Below are positions 43,693 to 55,204 of a DNA stretch of 64,000 bases, piece after piece; the stretch's first letter is position 1; each line of letters opens with the position of its first letter. A model generated the notes under the pieces. The model did not search any database, was not told where the DNA came from, and saw only the letters and a list, made by a program, of their open reading frames with translations. This DNA comes from Odontocerum albicorne (taxonomy: Eukaryota; Arthropoda; Insecta; Trichoptera; Odontoceridae): contig OX463848.1 in NCBI GenBank assembly GCA_949825065.1, forward strand, positions 29,703,549-29,767,548, in the 5' to 3' direction. The translations under genes were made by a program, and so were the position numbers.

Positions 43693-43911
43693 CAGTAACC
43701 GGCGGTAAGTAATACACATCGAGCTTAAGAAAGAGACTGTCGGCCATAATCGGCTAACTTCGGCTTTGTAGAGCGTCGTCTCTGTCACATGATGCGCTAA
43801 CAGTCCGGTATCTACAATGACAGAGATGACACTCTACAAAGCTGAAGTTAACCGAGTATAGCCACACTGTCTTTCTTAAACCCGATGTGTATTACTTACC
43901 GCTGGGTACTG
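43693..43911. mobile_element. TA-flanked MITE, copy 3 (219 bp)
   Basis: Same family as 3546-3743 and 4446-4698. TA at 43691-43692 and 43912-43913, ends CAGTAACCGGCGGTAAGTAA and the inverse with few mismatches. The right arm is more diverged (ctctacaaagctgaagttaa, gccacactgtct). Confidence 0.92.
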
Positions 43912-43944
43912 TAAATTTATCAAACGGACAATTAGAATAACGTG

Positions 43945-44215
43945 ACCGGGAGACAATATTGTCTTCGGGCCCAGTAATCGAGCCTTCGGGTAAAGAACCA
44001 CTAGAGTACATAAGTAACTTACATCGTACGTGTTTAAAATATTACCGTATGTGGATAGGCAACAACATTTGCACACGTCGAGCGTGTATGAATATTGCTA
44101 GTAGACATACTCTTTAACCAAACTGGGACAATGTTTTATTCAATTTTTTTAATACCATCGAGAATCGAACTAGAAACCTCTGGCTGATAGACCAGCGACT
44201 TGCTAACAATTGCAT
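43945..44215 (-). mobile_element. tRNA-derived SINE B
   Basis: The minus-strand head ends in box B-like ggtttctagttcgattctcg. The body has cagtttggttaaagagtatg and continues to cgggagacaatattgtcttc on the plus strand. Same family as 24760 and 46075. Confidence 0.75.
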
Positions 44216-44219
44216 TCTC

Positions 44220-44480
44220 AATGCTGAACGTCATGGTCCTCTGCTACGTCTCGAACTCGGCGCACCACCTGTCTCCATCTCTCCCGGTCCTGGGACATGT
44301 TGAATACAGCGCATCAAAAGGATCCAGTTAACTCCTTTATTGTATTCGTCCATCTGATAGGACACCTTCCTCTTTCTCGCCTTCACTCAACGGTCCCAAC
44401 ATCTCCATACTTTCATCGTTTTTTCTAGCAATATGCCCAAAGTAAATTAGGATTATTTTTCTGCATGTTGTCGAAAATCT
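44220..44480 (-). pseudogene. Non-LTR retrotransposon remnant, C-terminal end
   Basis: The minus strand reads FGHIARKNDESMEML-like sequence, then a Gly/Glu-rich SEGEKEEG stretch, then tcaacatgtcccaggaccgg encoding QDRERWR-like residues (DRDGDRW). This is the FGHxxRxxxxxMExLxxxGxxxGxRxxGR...W end of endonuclease/RT polyproteins. Shifted and short. Confidence 0.55.
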
Positions 44481-46074
44481 ATATCAGATCATAATAAATA
44501 TCTCAACCATATATTTTCAGGACTCTATTTTGCAATTTCGTTCCACCTGCCGCAAATTTCAAGTGACGGTTACTCTCTATATGATATATTTTACTCCGTG
44601 ATTAACCAGAATATATAGAAGTAAACAAAACCAAAGTGGAATAATGTATCCCTTTTACTCGGAGTAGTATCTATTATATAGGCCAGAATTAGTCGTCTGA
44701 CATTAAGACTAAATCTTAACAAACCAGTATTTAAAATTAAATTTATAGTAGCTTCCTTAAATTTAATAAGCGACGTGGTTTCATTATCTCGTTTAAAAGT
44801 TTGAAACGTTCGAGTTTCGACTCTGAATACGAATCATGAAATGAGAAATTAATATTTAGGTTGGACTATAAATTCGGGTCACTTTTTAAAGACCTAGGCT
44901 TTTCACAATCTATTGATGACTGATAAACCGAACAAAACAAATCAATCAGAGTTCAGTAAACCAAAAATCCACTGATTAGACATATTATGATAATACGTAT
45001 AAATCGAATCAAGTCAGCTCTTAAATGTTATATTTTCACCAAGACAAAGTGTTTAAAATAAACTTTGGAGGTCCTGTAGCAAGCAAAGCAAAGCCAATCA
45101 CTAAGATAGTTACATCAATTTTTGTATTTCTGTAATTATTTTATTCAGTACGTGGTAAGATCATTTTTCTTTCATTTCTCAATGCCTGGTATTAATTCTA
45201 AACTCAAATGATTGTTTACAATATATTTTTTTTGTTTTAAAAGTCTTTTTGGTTATAGTATCATTTATTCGTGATTTTCTAAGGCCATTTGATCAACAGT
45301 TTATTAAAAAAGATACATACCACGAAAGATTTTTTAGTGTCAAGAACAACTTGTAGGATATCGCCGATTACGTCTCAAGAATTCGTAATTTAGAGAAAGA
45401 TACAACTTTTTCATTCTTGTTCTTTAAAACCGTCAACATAATATAACTGGTCCAATGTTGAGCGACTTCCGATAGCATTGTTGCTGTCTGCCAAGAGGTC
45501 ATTAGCAATGCAACTCGTCAAGTATCTTGGCTAAATTACACAGCTGGTTTCCTGTGTTCCACTCATAAAGAAGAGATTCTTGCTGACTCAGGATTTTTAC
45601 ATTTTTCAAGATGTCTTAACCTCGTTTCGCTAGCATCTTTAATACGTTCAATTTGCCAATTAAATTCATATTCAGTCACTTTATTTTTTCCCAAGTCATT
45701 TTTTTATTTAATCCGAAAGAATTTTACTACATTTGTTGTTTGTATTGATATATGTAGAGCTAATCTTAGATCTTTTAAGATGCTGTTGGAATATAATAAA
45801 AGTTGACGCTAAGCCAATGACAGCTAACACATTGCCTCGTTGTTTGAGTTTTTATATTGAATGTTGCATATCTTCAACACTGTACGGAAATGTAACGAGG
45901 AAACACTTTTTTCGTCCAGTGTATATTCAAATATTCACCACTGTTCTTTATTTATTTAATAGGCAATGATATGTGCCATCACACTAAAGCCAAAAAAACT
46001 ATTATAAGAGTTATTATATTTTTTTCATATAGTACTCTTTAATACGTTCAAATAAGTGTTTCGGACACATTGAA
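44481..46074. other. Intergenic, one dispersed repeat
   Basis: Contains repeat E copy 2 at 44745-44895 (see 5325-5540). The rest is AT-rich. The minus strand near 45400-45700 shows broken frames (WQIERIKDASETRLRHLEKC) that I could not assign. Confidence 0.45.
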
Positions 46075-46290
46075 AAGCGTATCCGGTAAACAATATTGTC
46101 TTCGGCCCCGATAAGCAAGCCTTTATGTTAAGAACCTCTGGAGTAGGCACGGAACCTGCGATTCATCATTAAACGTGTTGGCAACACTACCGCTCGATGC
46201 ATGAGAGTATTGTTACCAGACGAACTCTTTTTACCAGACTAGCACTTTTTTTTATACTATCAGGAATCGACCCCAAACCCTCAGGTGGAA
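46075..46290 (-). mobile_element. tRNA-derived SINE B
   Basis: Plus-strand blocks are gtaaacaatattgtcttcgg, ctggagtaggcacgg, gttggcaacactaccg and the box B complement aggaatcgaccccaaaccc. Orientation and order match 24760-25095. Confidence 0.75.
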
Positions 46291-46868
46291 ATTAAGAATA
46301 TTACCACAATTGGAAAAAATAACAAATTTAGAAAATTTAAGGCTAATTAATCTTGAAAATGTTAACCATAAGTGGAAAGTTCTTTGAAGAAAAAAGAAAC
46401 GCGATGTTCATTGAACGTGACAAAAATATGGCATTTAGTAAATCAAATCTTTCACGAAAAGGACAAAAAACTCACGATCTATAGTCCGTCATCCAGCCTA
46501 CACTTGCAGCCAGGATCCTCAATATCACCATTGTTCTTATTACACAAATTGAATCGTGTTAGACAGTAAAACAAAATAAATTGAATGACACCAGAACAAC
46601 ACACCTCAATAATATACTGACGCAAATAATGGCTGATATTCCTATTTATTCTGAGTAAACCTGTACTTTCAAGAAGCCTCAGAGATAAAATCTAGTTACA
46701 CATTCAGTGGCGTGAGAATCTGGTCTCTCGTGGACCATTCGACTGCTCTTCAGATTCCATCTCATAACAAAAAAGAATGGTTTAGGAATTAACTTACTCA
46801 AGTTGTACGAGTTCTAATGTACAAGAATCTTATGATTCTTGGATCAAGTATATAATATTTCTGATATA
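46291..46868. other. Intergenic, no feature seen
   Basis: AT-rich; no supported gene. Confidence 0.45.
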
Positions 46869-47427
46869 TAAAGGGTCTTTCAAATTGAGCGGTTTTTTAA
46901 ATTCTTGGATGAAACACAGATGGCGTCGCGAACATGCCTGGGTCTTGTAACATTTGAGAAGTGTAATGTATGACATTTATAAAAGTGGAGTCGCATACAA
47001 TACAATAACGCGTTCAAATTGTTGAATTATTTCATGTATTGTAATCTCCGGAAACGGTGATGTTAATTTACCACCAAGATCATGTGATCTGACACCGTTG
47101 GACTATTTTCTCTGGGGTTACGTGAAAAGCCAGATCTATAAGATTGACTCCCGATCAATTCCTGAGCTGAAGGACGAAATTATTCGCGTTAGTGGTGAAT
47201 TAGAACCGCAATTGTGCCAAAATGTCAACAATAATTTTGACAAAATGGGGACATCTGTGGAGCTGCAAGAGATGGACATTTGGCGGATATTGTTTTTTGT
47301 GTTTAAATGTCATACATTATACTTCAATGTCCAATAAAAAGTTTTTTGAAATCAAAGCAAATTGTGTGTTTTATTGAAGAATTAAAAAAAATAGAATTAA
47401 AAAACCGCTCAATTTGAAAGACCCTTT
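46869..47427 (+). mobile_element. Short TA-flanked transposon A (559 bp)
   Basis: Terminal repeats TAAAGGGTCTTTCAAATTGA, continuing through gcggttttttaa, are identical at both ends for about 30 bp. TA lies at 46867-46868 and 47428-47429. It retains a C-terminal transposase piece, so it is an internal-deletion derivative of a Tc1/mariner-superfamily element. Element B at 47921 is its relative in reverse. Confidence 0.92.
47080..47337 (+). pseudogene. Transposase C-terminal fragment in element A
   Basis: Reads CDLTPLDYFLWGYVKSQIYK, then RSIPELKDEIIRVSGELEPQ and LCQNVNNNFDKM. The DLTPLDYFLWGYVKS motif holds the last acidic catalytic residue of a transposase type common in arthropod genomes. The first two catalytic residues are gone. 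Confidence 0.85.
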
Positions 47428-47429
47428 AT

Positions 47430-47918
47430 AAACCGGAGGTTCTAATATTGAGACAAAAACTCATTGTTACCTCTTTATATTAAAACATTGATCACACGTG
47501 CTCGCAAAAAACCCCCATAAGGATGCTTACTACAATTCAATGTTGTGTCCTGTTTATACTGGAACATTTATGATAATATACTTATTCGCAAAATAACCCA
47601 TAACGTTTTATACAACGATTCAATTTTTAAACCTGCTTATACTGGAACATTTAACAGAATTTCTCATAAAATCACCCATAAAGCTGCATCCTTCAATAAA
47701 ATTTTGTGACTTGCTAATATTGGGGTCATCTAACATACTTTCTGGCAAAATAACTCATAAGGCTGCATACTACAATTCAATTTTGTGACATGTTTGTACC
47801 AAAACATCTAATAGTCATCGATTCGATTTTATTTTCTGTTTATACTGGAATATGTAACAGGCTTACTCGCAAAATAACCCATAAGGTGCCATACTACAAT
47901 TAGATGTTGTGTTATGTT
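47430..47918. repeat. Diverged tandem repeat of about 80-85 bp
   Basis: About six degraded units share ctcgcaaaataacccataag, gctgcatactacaattcaat, ttgtgacatgtttatactgg and aacatttaacatactt. The array resumes after element B (48471-48540), showing that B inserted into it. Element A lies at its left edge. Confidence 0.8.
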
Positions 47919-47920
47919 TA

Positions 47921-48470
47921 TAAAGGGTCTTTCAAAATGAGCGGTTTTTTTTTATTTTATTTTTTTTTATACTTGAATAAAACACAAAATTTACTTTGAT
48001 TTCAAAAAACTTTTTATTGGTCATTGAAGAATAATGTATGCCATTTAAACACAATAAACAATATCCACCTCTTGCAGCTCCACAGATGTCCACTCTTTTG
48101 TCAACATTTTCGATGACATTTTGGCATAATTGCGATTCTAACTCACCAATAACGCGAATAATTTCGTCCATCAGCTCAGGAATTGATTGTGGGTCATTAT
48201 TATAGACCTGAATTTTCACGTAACCCCAGAGAAAATAGTGCAACGGTGTCAGATCAACTGAACTTGGTGGCCAATTAACATAACTGTTTCCGGAGATTAC
48301 AATAGATACAATAATTCTCAATTTGAACGCGTTGTTATATTGTATACGACTCCATTTTTTATAAATGGCATACATTACACTTCTCAAATGTCACAAGACC
48401 CAGGCAAGTTCGCGACGCCATCTGTGTGTTATCCAAGAATTAAAAAAACTGCCCAATTTGAAAACCCCTA
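47921..48470 (-). mobile_element. Short TA-flanked transposon B (550 bp)
   Basis: Left end taaagggtctttcaaaatga, right end more diverged (caatttgaaaacccctata), with TA at 47919-47920 and 48471-48472. Same structure as element A in opposite orientation, about 490 bp away. It sits inside the 80-85-bp tandem repeat. Confidence 0.9.
47976..48387 (-). pseudogene. Transposase C-terminal fragment in element B
   Basis: An open frame includes SVDLTPLHYFLWGYVKIQVY, then PQSIPELMDEIIRVIGELES and CQNVIENVDKRVDI. His replaces the acidic residue of DLTPLDYF, so even this last catalytic position is lost. The N-terminal 35 residues are out-of-family sequence left by the internal deletion. Confidence 0.85.
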
Positions 48471-48820
48471 TATTAGAACATTTAACATACTTGCTTGCAA
48501 AGGTTGCATTTCCACTTGACATATTACAATGTGTATGAATTTTATTGCGGGATTCGAGCTGTCGACAATCCTGATAATTAAAAAAAACTAGAGATTTCAA
48601 GCGACACTTGCTCACAAAACGATTTGTTATATATTGGTACAATACAAAATCGTAAGATATCATCATTCCGTGTTTGTTATGTCTTATCAACAATCGCAAG
48701 GCGATTAATCATTAACTTTCCATATATTTTTAATTTGATTGATATAATACTAGTTGCAGTCTAGTTATTTTTTTCCTCAAGTTAAATTTTCACTTCTGAT
48801 CTTCTGATATTGTTTGGTAC
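48471..48820. other. Tandem-repeat remainder and unassigned sequence
   Basis: The first 70 bp (attagaacatttaacatact, tgcttgcaaaggttgcat) belong to the 80-85-bp tandem repeat. The rest is unassigned. Confidence 0.5.
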
Positions 48821-48825
48821 AGTAG

Positions 48826-48920
48826 TACCCCACTTTACGGCTCTTCGTTTTGCGGCACTTCAATAATGCGGAGCTTTTCAAAGCGGAGCTCTTACGGAAT
48901 TCGATCACAAAAAAAAAACA
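48826..48920. mobile_element. Tigger/pogo-type terminus fragment
   Basis: Begins cagtagtaccccactttacg with cggctcttcgttttgcggca inside, a pogo/Tigger-like end. The sequence at 32965-33000 (gtagctcgctttgcggcact) is similar. No opposite end found. Confidence 0.5.
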
Positions 48921-49924
48921 TTTTACTGGCTTCATAATTGTGTGCACTTAGGATACAGTTTTTCGATATTTTTGATAAACCAACAAAAAACCCTTTTTGC
49001 ATACCAGGTGAGACCCTGCCGAATTGATTGAGTTAACAGGCACCATTATACTACTTAAACGCATTCAACCTTTATTTAATAATTACATCTGATATACTCA
49101 TTCGTCAAGTTCGTAAGGAAAATACGAAACTAAATTCTATTTACAATACGTACTAATAATACAGTGGTAACAGTTTTTACACCCCTTGTTTTCGATCTAG
49201 CTCTATTGTACATTTAATATATGATAATTCAAACAAACTTTAAGGTTTTTATATACTCTTGCAAGTGATCGAAAGTATGTGATTAACTGTATTAATTAGT
49301 TTTACACGGTATTCTGGGACTTAACATGGCGGATTATGGAGGTATGATCTGAGAACCTCCCCCAAATAAATGTAATTTAGATAATAAGATGAGAGAGGTT
49401 CTCCGATTATTCTAGAGCGCGCTAATACGTAGCAAGTGAAAAGCATTAATGTGGAACTCCCGGGAGATTCTTTACTCTCAAATAGTGGGAAACCCCTAAA
49501 AAACATTTTTGACATACCTTTTTGAAAAAAAAAATCGAGTTTTCAAATCATTAATTCCAATCAACAGTAAAGTATTAACGAAATTGTTGGCAACCCTATC
49601 ATTGTTACCTGAATCCTTGAAAACATAACGGTGGGCATTTTTTATACATGGCAATCATTGTATTAAGAAAAAGTATGAAGGTTATTAGATTCTATCTACG
49701 CCATATTAAGTCAACTAATCGCAGATTTAAAATTGACTTAAAATTTTTTAATAAATCAATAACAATTTTTGTAGAATTTCTTGGTAACGTAATGTATCGG
49801 GTACAGCTTTGAGGAGGTAAAACGAGAGTTCTTAAATACTTCGAAATGCGAGATACCTATATGGGTCATATATTAAAAGGAGAAAAATACCTAAAATGAA
49901 TAATGATGGACCAAATCAATTGTA
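48921..49924. other. Intergenic, no feature seen
   Basis: AT-rich; no supported gene. Confidence 0.45.
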
Positions 49925-50500
49925 TGTTCAGATCAATTCGATCCCACCTCCACCCACGCTGTTATGGGTGACAAAATAAGTCCCCATCCAACGCGATCTA
50001 CACTAACATAAAATATCGAAATCTTCTTTATTTTTTTATGAGCGCAACGTCACGTAGTAACGAAGAAGTAACTGCCCAAAAGGACTCTTCGGTGGTGACA
50101 CACCGAAGTGTGAAAAAAACCGTGGTGACGACGGATTTACGGTCTGACATTACGGGAAATGGAAAATTACTCGCAGCGAAGATTTTTTTTCTTATAAAGT
50201 GGCTTAAGACCTGGAGTTCAAAGAGCCCAGCAAGTATCCAGTACTTTCACGGAAAATTCAAATGTAACAAAACTATCCTTTGACGCCACTAAATCAGAGT
50301 GGCCAATTGGTCCGAAGATGTAAGGCTAAGTGGAGTTCGCTTTGGAAATTCCCGACTCAATTTTCATCGAAGTAACACATGGTGTGCTCTGCGAATTGAT
50401 CTAGATAGCCGCGAAAATTGCAACAGGGCGAAGGGATAAGATTGAAGTTTGCCATTAAAGCTCCCATGGCCAGAATAAAATCGATTGTCAACGCAGAATC
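49925..50500 (+). repeat. Dispersed repeat D, copy 2
   Basis: Plus-strand counterpart of 36230-36905. Blocks in order: gggtgacaaaataagtcccc, gcgatctacactaacat, gcgcaacgtcacgtagtaac, ggtctgacattacgggaaat, gtggcttaagacctggagtt, gtaaggctaagtggagttcg, gcaacagggcgaagggataa. The two copies differ by scattered substitutions and short indels. An 81-codon open frame inside (50038-50283) is not conserved in the other copy and is probably chance. Confidence 0.75.
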
Positions 50501-50540
50501 GATAGAAGGCGCTCGTCAGTATAAAATCGGTAGAAAAATG

Positions 50541-50683
50541 TAAAAATATTGACGTTAGCGAAGCATTCGTCCCTTCTTATTTTAGCATTAAAAATATTGA
50601 CGTTAGCGAAGCATTCGACACTTCTTATTTTAGCATTAAAAATATTAACGTTAGCGAAGCAATCGTCCCTTCTTATTTAACAT
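50541..50683. repeat. 48-bp tandem repeat, three copies
   Basis: Units at 50541-50588, 50589-50636 and 50637-50683, each beginning taaaaatatt[ga]acgttagcg. Units 1 and 2 differ by three bases; unit 3 is one base shorter. Confidence 0.92.
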
Positions 50684-50984
50684 TAAAAATAAACTACCTA
50701 AGTTAATTCAATTCCATTAAACTGGTTTGTAATATTACTGCGCAATCAAAATTCGCTACTTGCAACGTTATTAAATGTATGCTTTAGCGATTATTTATTA
50801 GCAATATCAATGTAATTGATTGATTGAAACTATTTCAACCATTTTACATGAATCAGATTCTGACAAGTAAATGTAATGAGTCAGAAAAACTGCTTGAGAA
50901 AGTACTTAATTATATTGAATTACACTTTCGTTGTAATACAAAGGGATTTTTATCAGAACAAAGAACAATGTATTATATTATACT
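50684..50984. other. Intergenic, no feature seen
   Basis: AT-rich; nothing recognised. Confidence 0.45.
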
Positions 50985-51125
50985 CTTGCAGTATACAATA
51001 CAACCTGGCGAGCTTATTATATCTATGTGGTTATCTCTTCCATTCAACCAGAAAGGTATTTCATTCAACCAGAAAACAAACCTTAAATGAAAACCATACT
51101 GGAACACTATTTGAAAAATCTGGGT
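50985..51125 (-). mobile_element. SINE A, 3' part
   Basis: The plus strand shows the inverted tail: gtatacaatacaacctggcg, ttccattcaaccagaaagg (with a short duplication of attcaaccagaaa) and cttaaatgaaaaccatactg. The tRNA-like head is absent. Confidence 0.75.
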
Positions 51126-51174
51126 AAGTTTTAGAGGCAAATTATAGCCCACCCCACAGGAATAAATTGTACTG

Positions 51175-51370
51175 TATTTCATACTTTCGTTGTATACAGT
51201 ACAACCTGTCAGGCTTATTCTCACGTAGCAATACCTTCCATTCAACCAGAAAGGTTCCAAACAAACCTTAAGTGAAAGCCTGACTGAAACCCTTTTTAAA
51301 AATGTGGGTATCAACGTGAAGCGAAATCTGTAACCCCCGAGTTAAAAACTAAACAACGGAGTTAGTCAAT
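51175..51370 (-). mobile_element. tRNA-derived SINE A
   Basis: Inverted copy with tail (gtatacagtacaacctgtca), body (cattcaaccagaaaggttcc) and a degraded head (tgtaacccccgagttaaaaa). It follows another SINE A in the same orientation. Confidence 0.75.
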
Positions 51371-51524
51371 TATAGCTCTTGTTAAAGCTGTCATGTAGTA
51401 TACGAGGTATTATTATATCATGAGCGATGGGCAAATGCGGGGAAAATTCTAAACAAAGGTCATAGACGATAACTTCCTTTACAAAATACCTGCCTCAAAC
51501 ACTATAAAAATGAAAATAAAATGA

Positions 51525-51800
51525 CAATTTATATAGCAGAGTTTAAAGAGCAGACTCTCTTCAAGAGGGCTATTACTCGGGATTAGAGCCCACTATTATT
51601 GACAGATTCAAAACATTACAAAATGAACATATACATATATGTTATACGCACATAAGTTGAGTGTAAAGATAGGAATTCCTGCATCTGCACCTGTTTTGAG
51701 AAACATATTTAGTAATGAAACGGCAGAATACTTATCAAGGGAAGACGAATTACCAAGACACCTTTGTAGACCTGCCAATATGTGATAGTAGCACATTCTG
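51525..51800. repeat. Dispersed repeat F, copy 1
   Basis: Matches 56310-56480: acaatttatatagc, agactctc.tcaagag, attattgacagatt.aaa and attacaaaat.aa. Class unknown. Confidence 0.65.
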
Positions 51801-52544
51801 CTTTAGGTTTAGTGTAGTGCATATGTACTGTTCATATATAATCATACATTTTGATAAGACCTCTCAAAAAGGATTGTCTTCAAGTGCTTCCTAAAATTGC
51901 ACACGCCATCCATATCTTAAATACTTAGAGGCAGACGATTCCATGCCACAGGGCCAGCAAACGGTAAAAGCCTTGTCATCATACCCCACCCAATTGGATC
52001 GATTTGGAACAGTCAATTTATTATATTAAGACGAAATCGGCCTCAAAGTTCTACTATATCTCAAAGGTATATTTTACCGAGAACTTTAATATCGTTATCA
52101 CTTGCTATCCAGCGATGAAAAAAAACATTCAATGAATGAATAGTAAAAAAAATTGATACTCAATTGCGAGCGGATATGATTTTAAAAACGTGTTACCAAA
52201 AGCGTGACAGAAAGCGGCAAAAACAAGCTGGCGGTTCTTTAGTTACAAGTAGCACTAGCGAGAGCACTTTCATTCTGTTCTTTGGCTTCCGCCCGTAAAT
52301 TACACCAAGACCGTTAAGATCGATAAGACATTTATTGCTACTAATGTTGAAAAACAAACAGAAATAGCTACAACCATCAGCTGGGCTGGCACAAAGATGC
52401 TAGTAGAGCTCAAACACTTTGTATTAGAAAAATCAATTGAGAACTAATTATCAAGAAAAGTTAGTTTGTAAGATATCTGGGTTTGATTCAAAACAAAATG
52501 CACTGTAATGTATTTATACACACTACACCTATAATAACAATTTC
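51801..52544. other. Unassigned intergenic sequence
   Basis: A moderately GC-rich part (51870-52010, with gaggcagacgattccatgcc) may be an old retroelement 3' end, but I see no reading frame that proves it. Confidence 0.35.
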
Positions 52545-52740
52545 GCTATATACAGTACTACCAGGTGGGTTTATTGTCATGTTGTTATCTCTTTCAACCA
52601 ACCGAAAAGAGCTAAATAAGTCTTAAGTGAAAACAAGACAGGAATTCTTTTTGAAAAAAAATCTTGGTTCCAACGGGAATCAATCGAATCGTATGGGCTG
52701 AAAAACATCTGGTGTCCCCGTGGCTGGGTTCGCCCTATAT
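52545..52740 (-). mobile_element. tRNA-derived SINE A
   Basis: Inverted copy: tail atatacagtactaccaggtg, body ctctttcaaccaaccgaaaa and cttaagtgaaaacaagacag, diverged head around ggttccaacgggaatcaatc. Confidence 0.7.
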
Positions 52741-53029
52741 TGGTGGGGTGTATCTTGGCCGAGGGGATGCTATTAGATGAGCCCAGACCTTTTGAAAGCT
52801 TCTGTATTTAATGTATTATCTGCAATTTATGTGTTTTAGAAGTGTTATACAAATATAATCTGTACATACTATGTTGCTATCAATAAACCTATTATTTATT
52901 TATTTAAGACGCACAACCCCGGGTAAGAAATTTTTATCCATTTTTTCATGTAACTTATAAACTGAGCATCGTGACTCATATGATAGTCTCTGACGACTCC
53001 TCTCCATCCATTTCTGCATTCCGCGGTTC
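52741..53029. other. Intergenic, no feature seen
   Basis: Nothing recognised. Confidence 0.4.
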
Positions 53030-53470
53030 GAAGGTCAGTTGTTAAAGGAATCCAGTTGCATAATTAACTTAGTCCAACGCAATGGGATTATTTCTCTTGT
53101 GTGTCGTCCTTCCACGACTCCAGTTACCACAAACCTCTCCAAACTGTCAAACCGTCACGAGCAATGTGCCCAAAGAATCGGAGGACTCGTCGAAGGCATA
53201 TTGTCGACAATCTGTCGGTGATTCTGTCAGTTGTCCATCGAATTCGTAGCATCCTTCTCCAGCTCCACATTTCAAATGCATCTATTCTATATTTCTCGCT
53301 TGGTCTCAAAGTCGAAGTTTCCGCGCCGTACATAAATATTGCGAAGACGAGGAACTTAAATAGGCGCATCTTCGTCGTGACGGCGATAGTTCTGCTCTTC
53401 CATATATTTTCCAGCTTTGACATCGCATTTTTGCAAATCCAGTTCTTTTCACTTCAGCCTCGCATCCTCC
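53030..53470 (-). pseudogene. Non-LTR retrotransposon remnant, C-terminal region
   Basis: A 99-codon minus-strand frame reads SKLENIWKSRTIAVTTKMRL, IFMYGAETSTLR, YRIDAFEMWSWRRMLRIRWT and RVLRFFGHIARDG. The order (KTRL...YGxETWTL...RIDAFEMWxWRRMLRIPWT...FFGHIAR) is the standard C-terminal end of arthropod endonuclease/RT elements. The upstream catalytic part is absent, and the frame breaks after FGHIARDG. Confidence 0.85.
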
Positions 53471-53523
53471 ATTGTTAGTAATACTGGAACCTTTGTAAGA
53501 AAATTACGTCTTACCAACTAGAC

Positions 53524-54644
53524 CAGGGGTCGGCAGACTTTCTAGTGTAGTGAGATGAGCCAAATATTAAGTAAACAGAATCTCAACATTTTCATAGAGC
53601 CGCAACATTAATTTTCACTGTACCTATCATATACTACGAACATATGCGCGCTCTGGCCGAAAGGTTCTACAGCTCTATATCCCGTCATCCCAACCCAGTC
53701 ATAAAAGCCTTAGATAACTACAACGCGAACACCAGTTACAGGCACACTCGTCCGAAATCAATATTGCGAAACATCCCCCCCGACCCCCCCCCCCTCTTTA
53801 ACTCTAATCATCCCCCCAAATGACCCCCCGATTGTCACTCTGAACACCCCATCATCGATAATTCCTCCGGCAGACAGTTTACCCCCATAGGCAACCGCAT
53901 TTCTCACCTTCAATAAACATTTTCTACACCTTAATATATTTATAAAAGTCACACACATTTCCCCACTCATTTACTTATCTACATATACTATATTCATTCT
54001 TATAATTTATTCACAATTCATTTTTTTTTTCACCCATTCAATATAAAACAGTGTGTGACGACACAAATTTATGTATATTTGTATTTAATATTATGTATAT
54101 ATCATCATATTTATATATGTATTTAATCGTTTATAATTTCTCATAATCATTCATAAAATCAAAACAATTACCACAAACCTATCCTTTCCCGATTCCCAAA
54201 AAGATCCAAAAATTTCCAATAAATATCTTAACAGTCAGAACTTATCCGATGAAGGAGTAAGGTGTCCTACTATCGGACCGAAACTCCGAACAAGCTATCC
54301 ATCACTTGGATATACCATATACACTTTAATGATGAAAAAAAACGAGATAAAATCATTTTTTTTAATTTTAAACTCAAATTCACAATACAGTCGTAGGCTA
54401 CATAGAAGAATAGAATATTACATATGGGAGTTATAAGCTTCAGTAGCTCAGTGCACTACTTATTAAATAAGAAAACCTAAATAATTAAACACTAATAAAA
54501 CTGTGCCGCTTATGTTCGTTCATCGGCCGTGTTCATGCTCTTCAGATAAGGCTGCGGAGTGGAGGTGAAGCTGGAGTTGAAGAGTCACACATGCCTATGA
54601 AAAAAGCCGCATGCGGCTCGCGAGCCGCGGTTTACCGAGCCCTT
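53524..54644. mobile_element. hAT element with a LINE end inside
   Basis: Left end CAGGGGTCGGCAGACTTTCT, right end inverted as AAGGGCTCGGTAAACCGCGG, continuing through gctcgcgagccgcatgcggc. The 8-bp flanks are aactagac (53516-53523) and aactagaa (54645-54652). The inner sequence (catagagccgcaacatt; gccgcatgcggctcgcgagc) is hAT-type. No hAT transposase is present, and about 700 bp in the middle come from a LINE. Confidence 0.82.
53640..54350 (+). pseudogene. Jockey-type LINE 3' end inside the hAT element
   Basis: Reads MRALAERFYSSISRHPNPVI, then KALDNYNANTSYRHTRPKSI, then a C-rich run and stops. AxRFYxSIxxHPNPLI is a usual C-terminus of jockey-type reverse transcriptases. The untranslated tail ends with tttaatgatgaaaaaaaac, a plausible 3' terminus. 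Confidence 0.65.
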
Positions 54645-54652
54645 AACTAGAA

Positions 54653-55204
54653 CACTTGGACAATATCTTCCGTAGTACACGGAATCGGCCTCCTCAGCAC
54701 TACTCGTAGTAGGTATCGAATGAACAGTTCCTCACCACAAATAAAGCGAGTCGATCTATTACGTAATATTCTCCATTTTGACTAATAGTTCTTGGTTGTA
54801 TCCAAACTAATTCAAGCATGCTTAGAGATTTCCAGTTCTAAGCAACGCCAGATTGTTCCTGACGTTTTGTGGTGTTAATAAGACTCTTTATGGATTTCAA
54901 TGTAGGAGCTTGGGGTTGATGATTTTGCAAAAGGTGTTTAAGGTCATCCACTATACTTCTAATTTCTCGCATAATTTAGGGAAAACAATTCAAACTAGTA
55001 TTACAAAAAAGCGCTGTACAATTCATATTATAATATTAAAGCCTTTTGTATTGATAGATTTAGTTTGTAATGTGTATTTTTATGATGATACTTGTACATA
55101 GCCTTCAAAAACAAATTTACTTCAACTTCCAAGACGATCGGACTATCTTAATCTGATGCATCCTATATCAGACAGATTTGTTTATTATAATAAAAAAAAC
55201 AGCT
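54653..55204. other. Intergenic, no feature seen
   Basis: AT-rich; nothing recognised. Confidence 0.45.

Noticed and set aside
45260..45720. Possible protein remnant on the minus strand near 45.4 kb
   Set aside because: Short broken frames look somewhat coding, but I could not match them to a family, so no call is made.
50038..50283. 81-codon open frame
   Set aside because: It lies in dispersed repeat D, whose other copy does not keep the frame open.
53758..53970. Gly/Val-rich open frame on the minus strand
   Set aside because: It results from a C-rich run in the LINE end and lacks any family motif.
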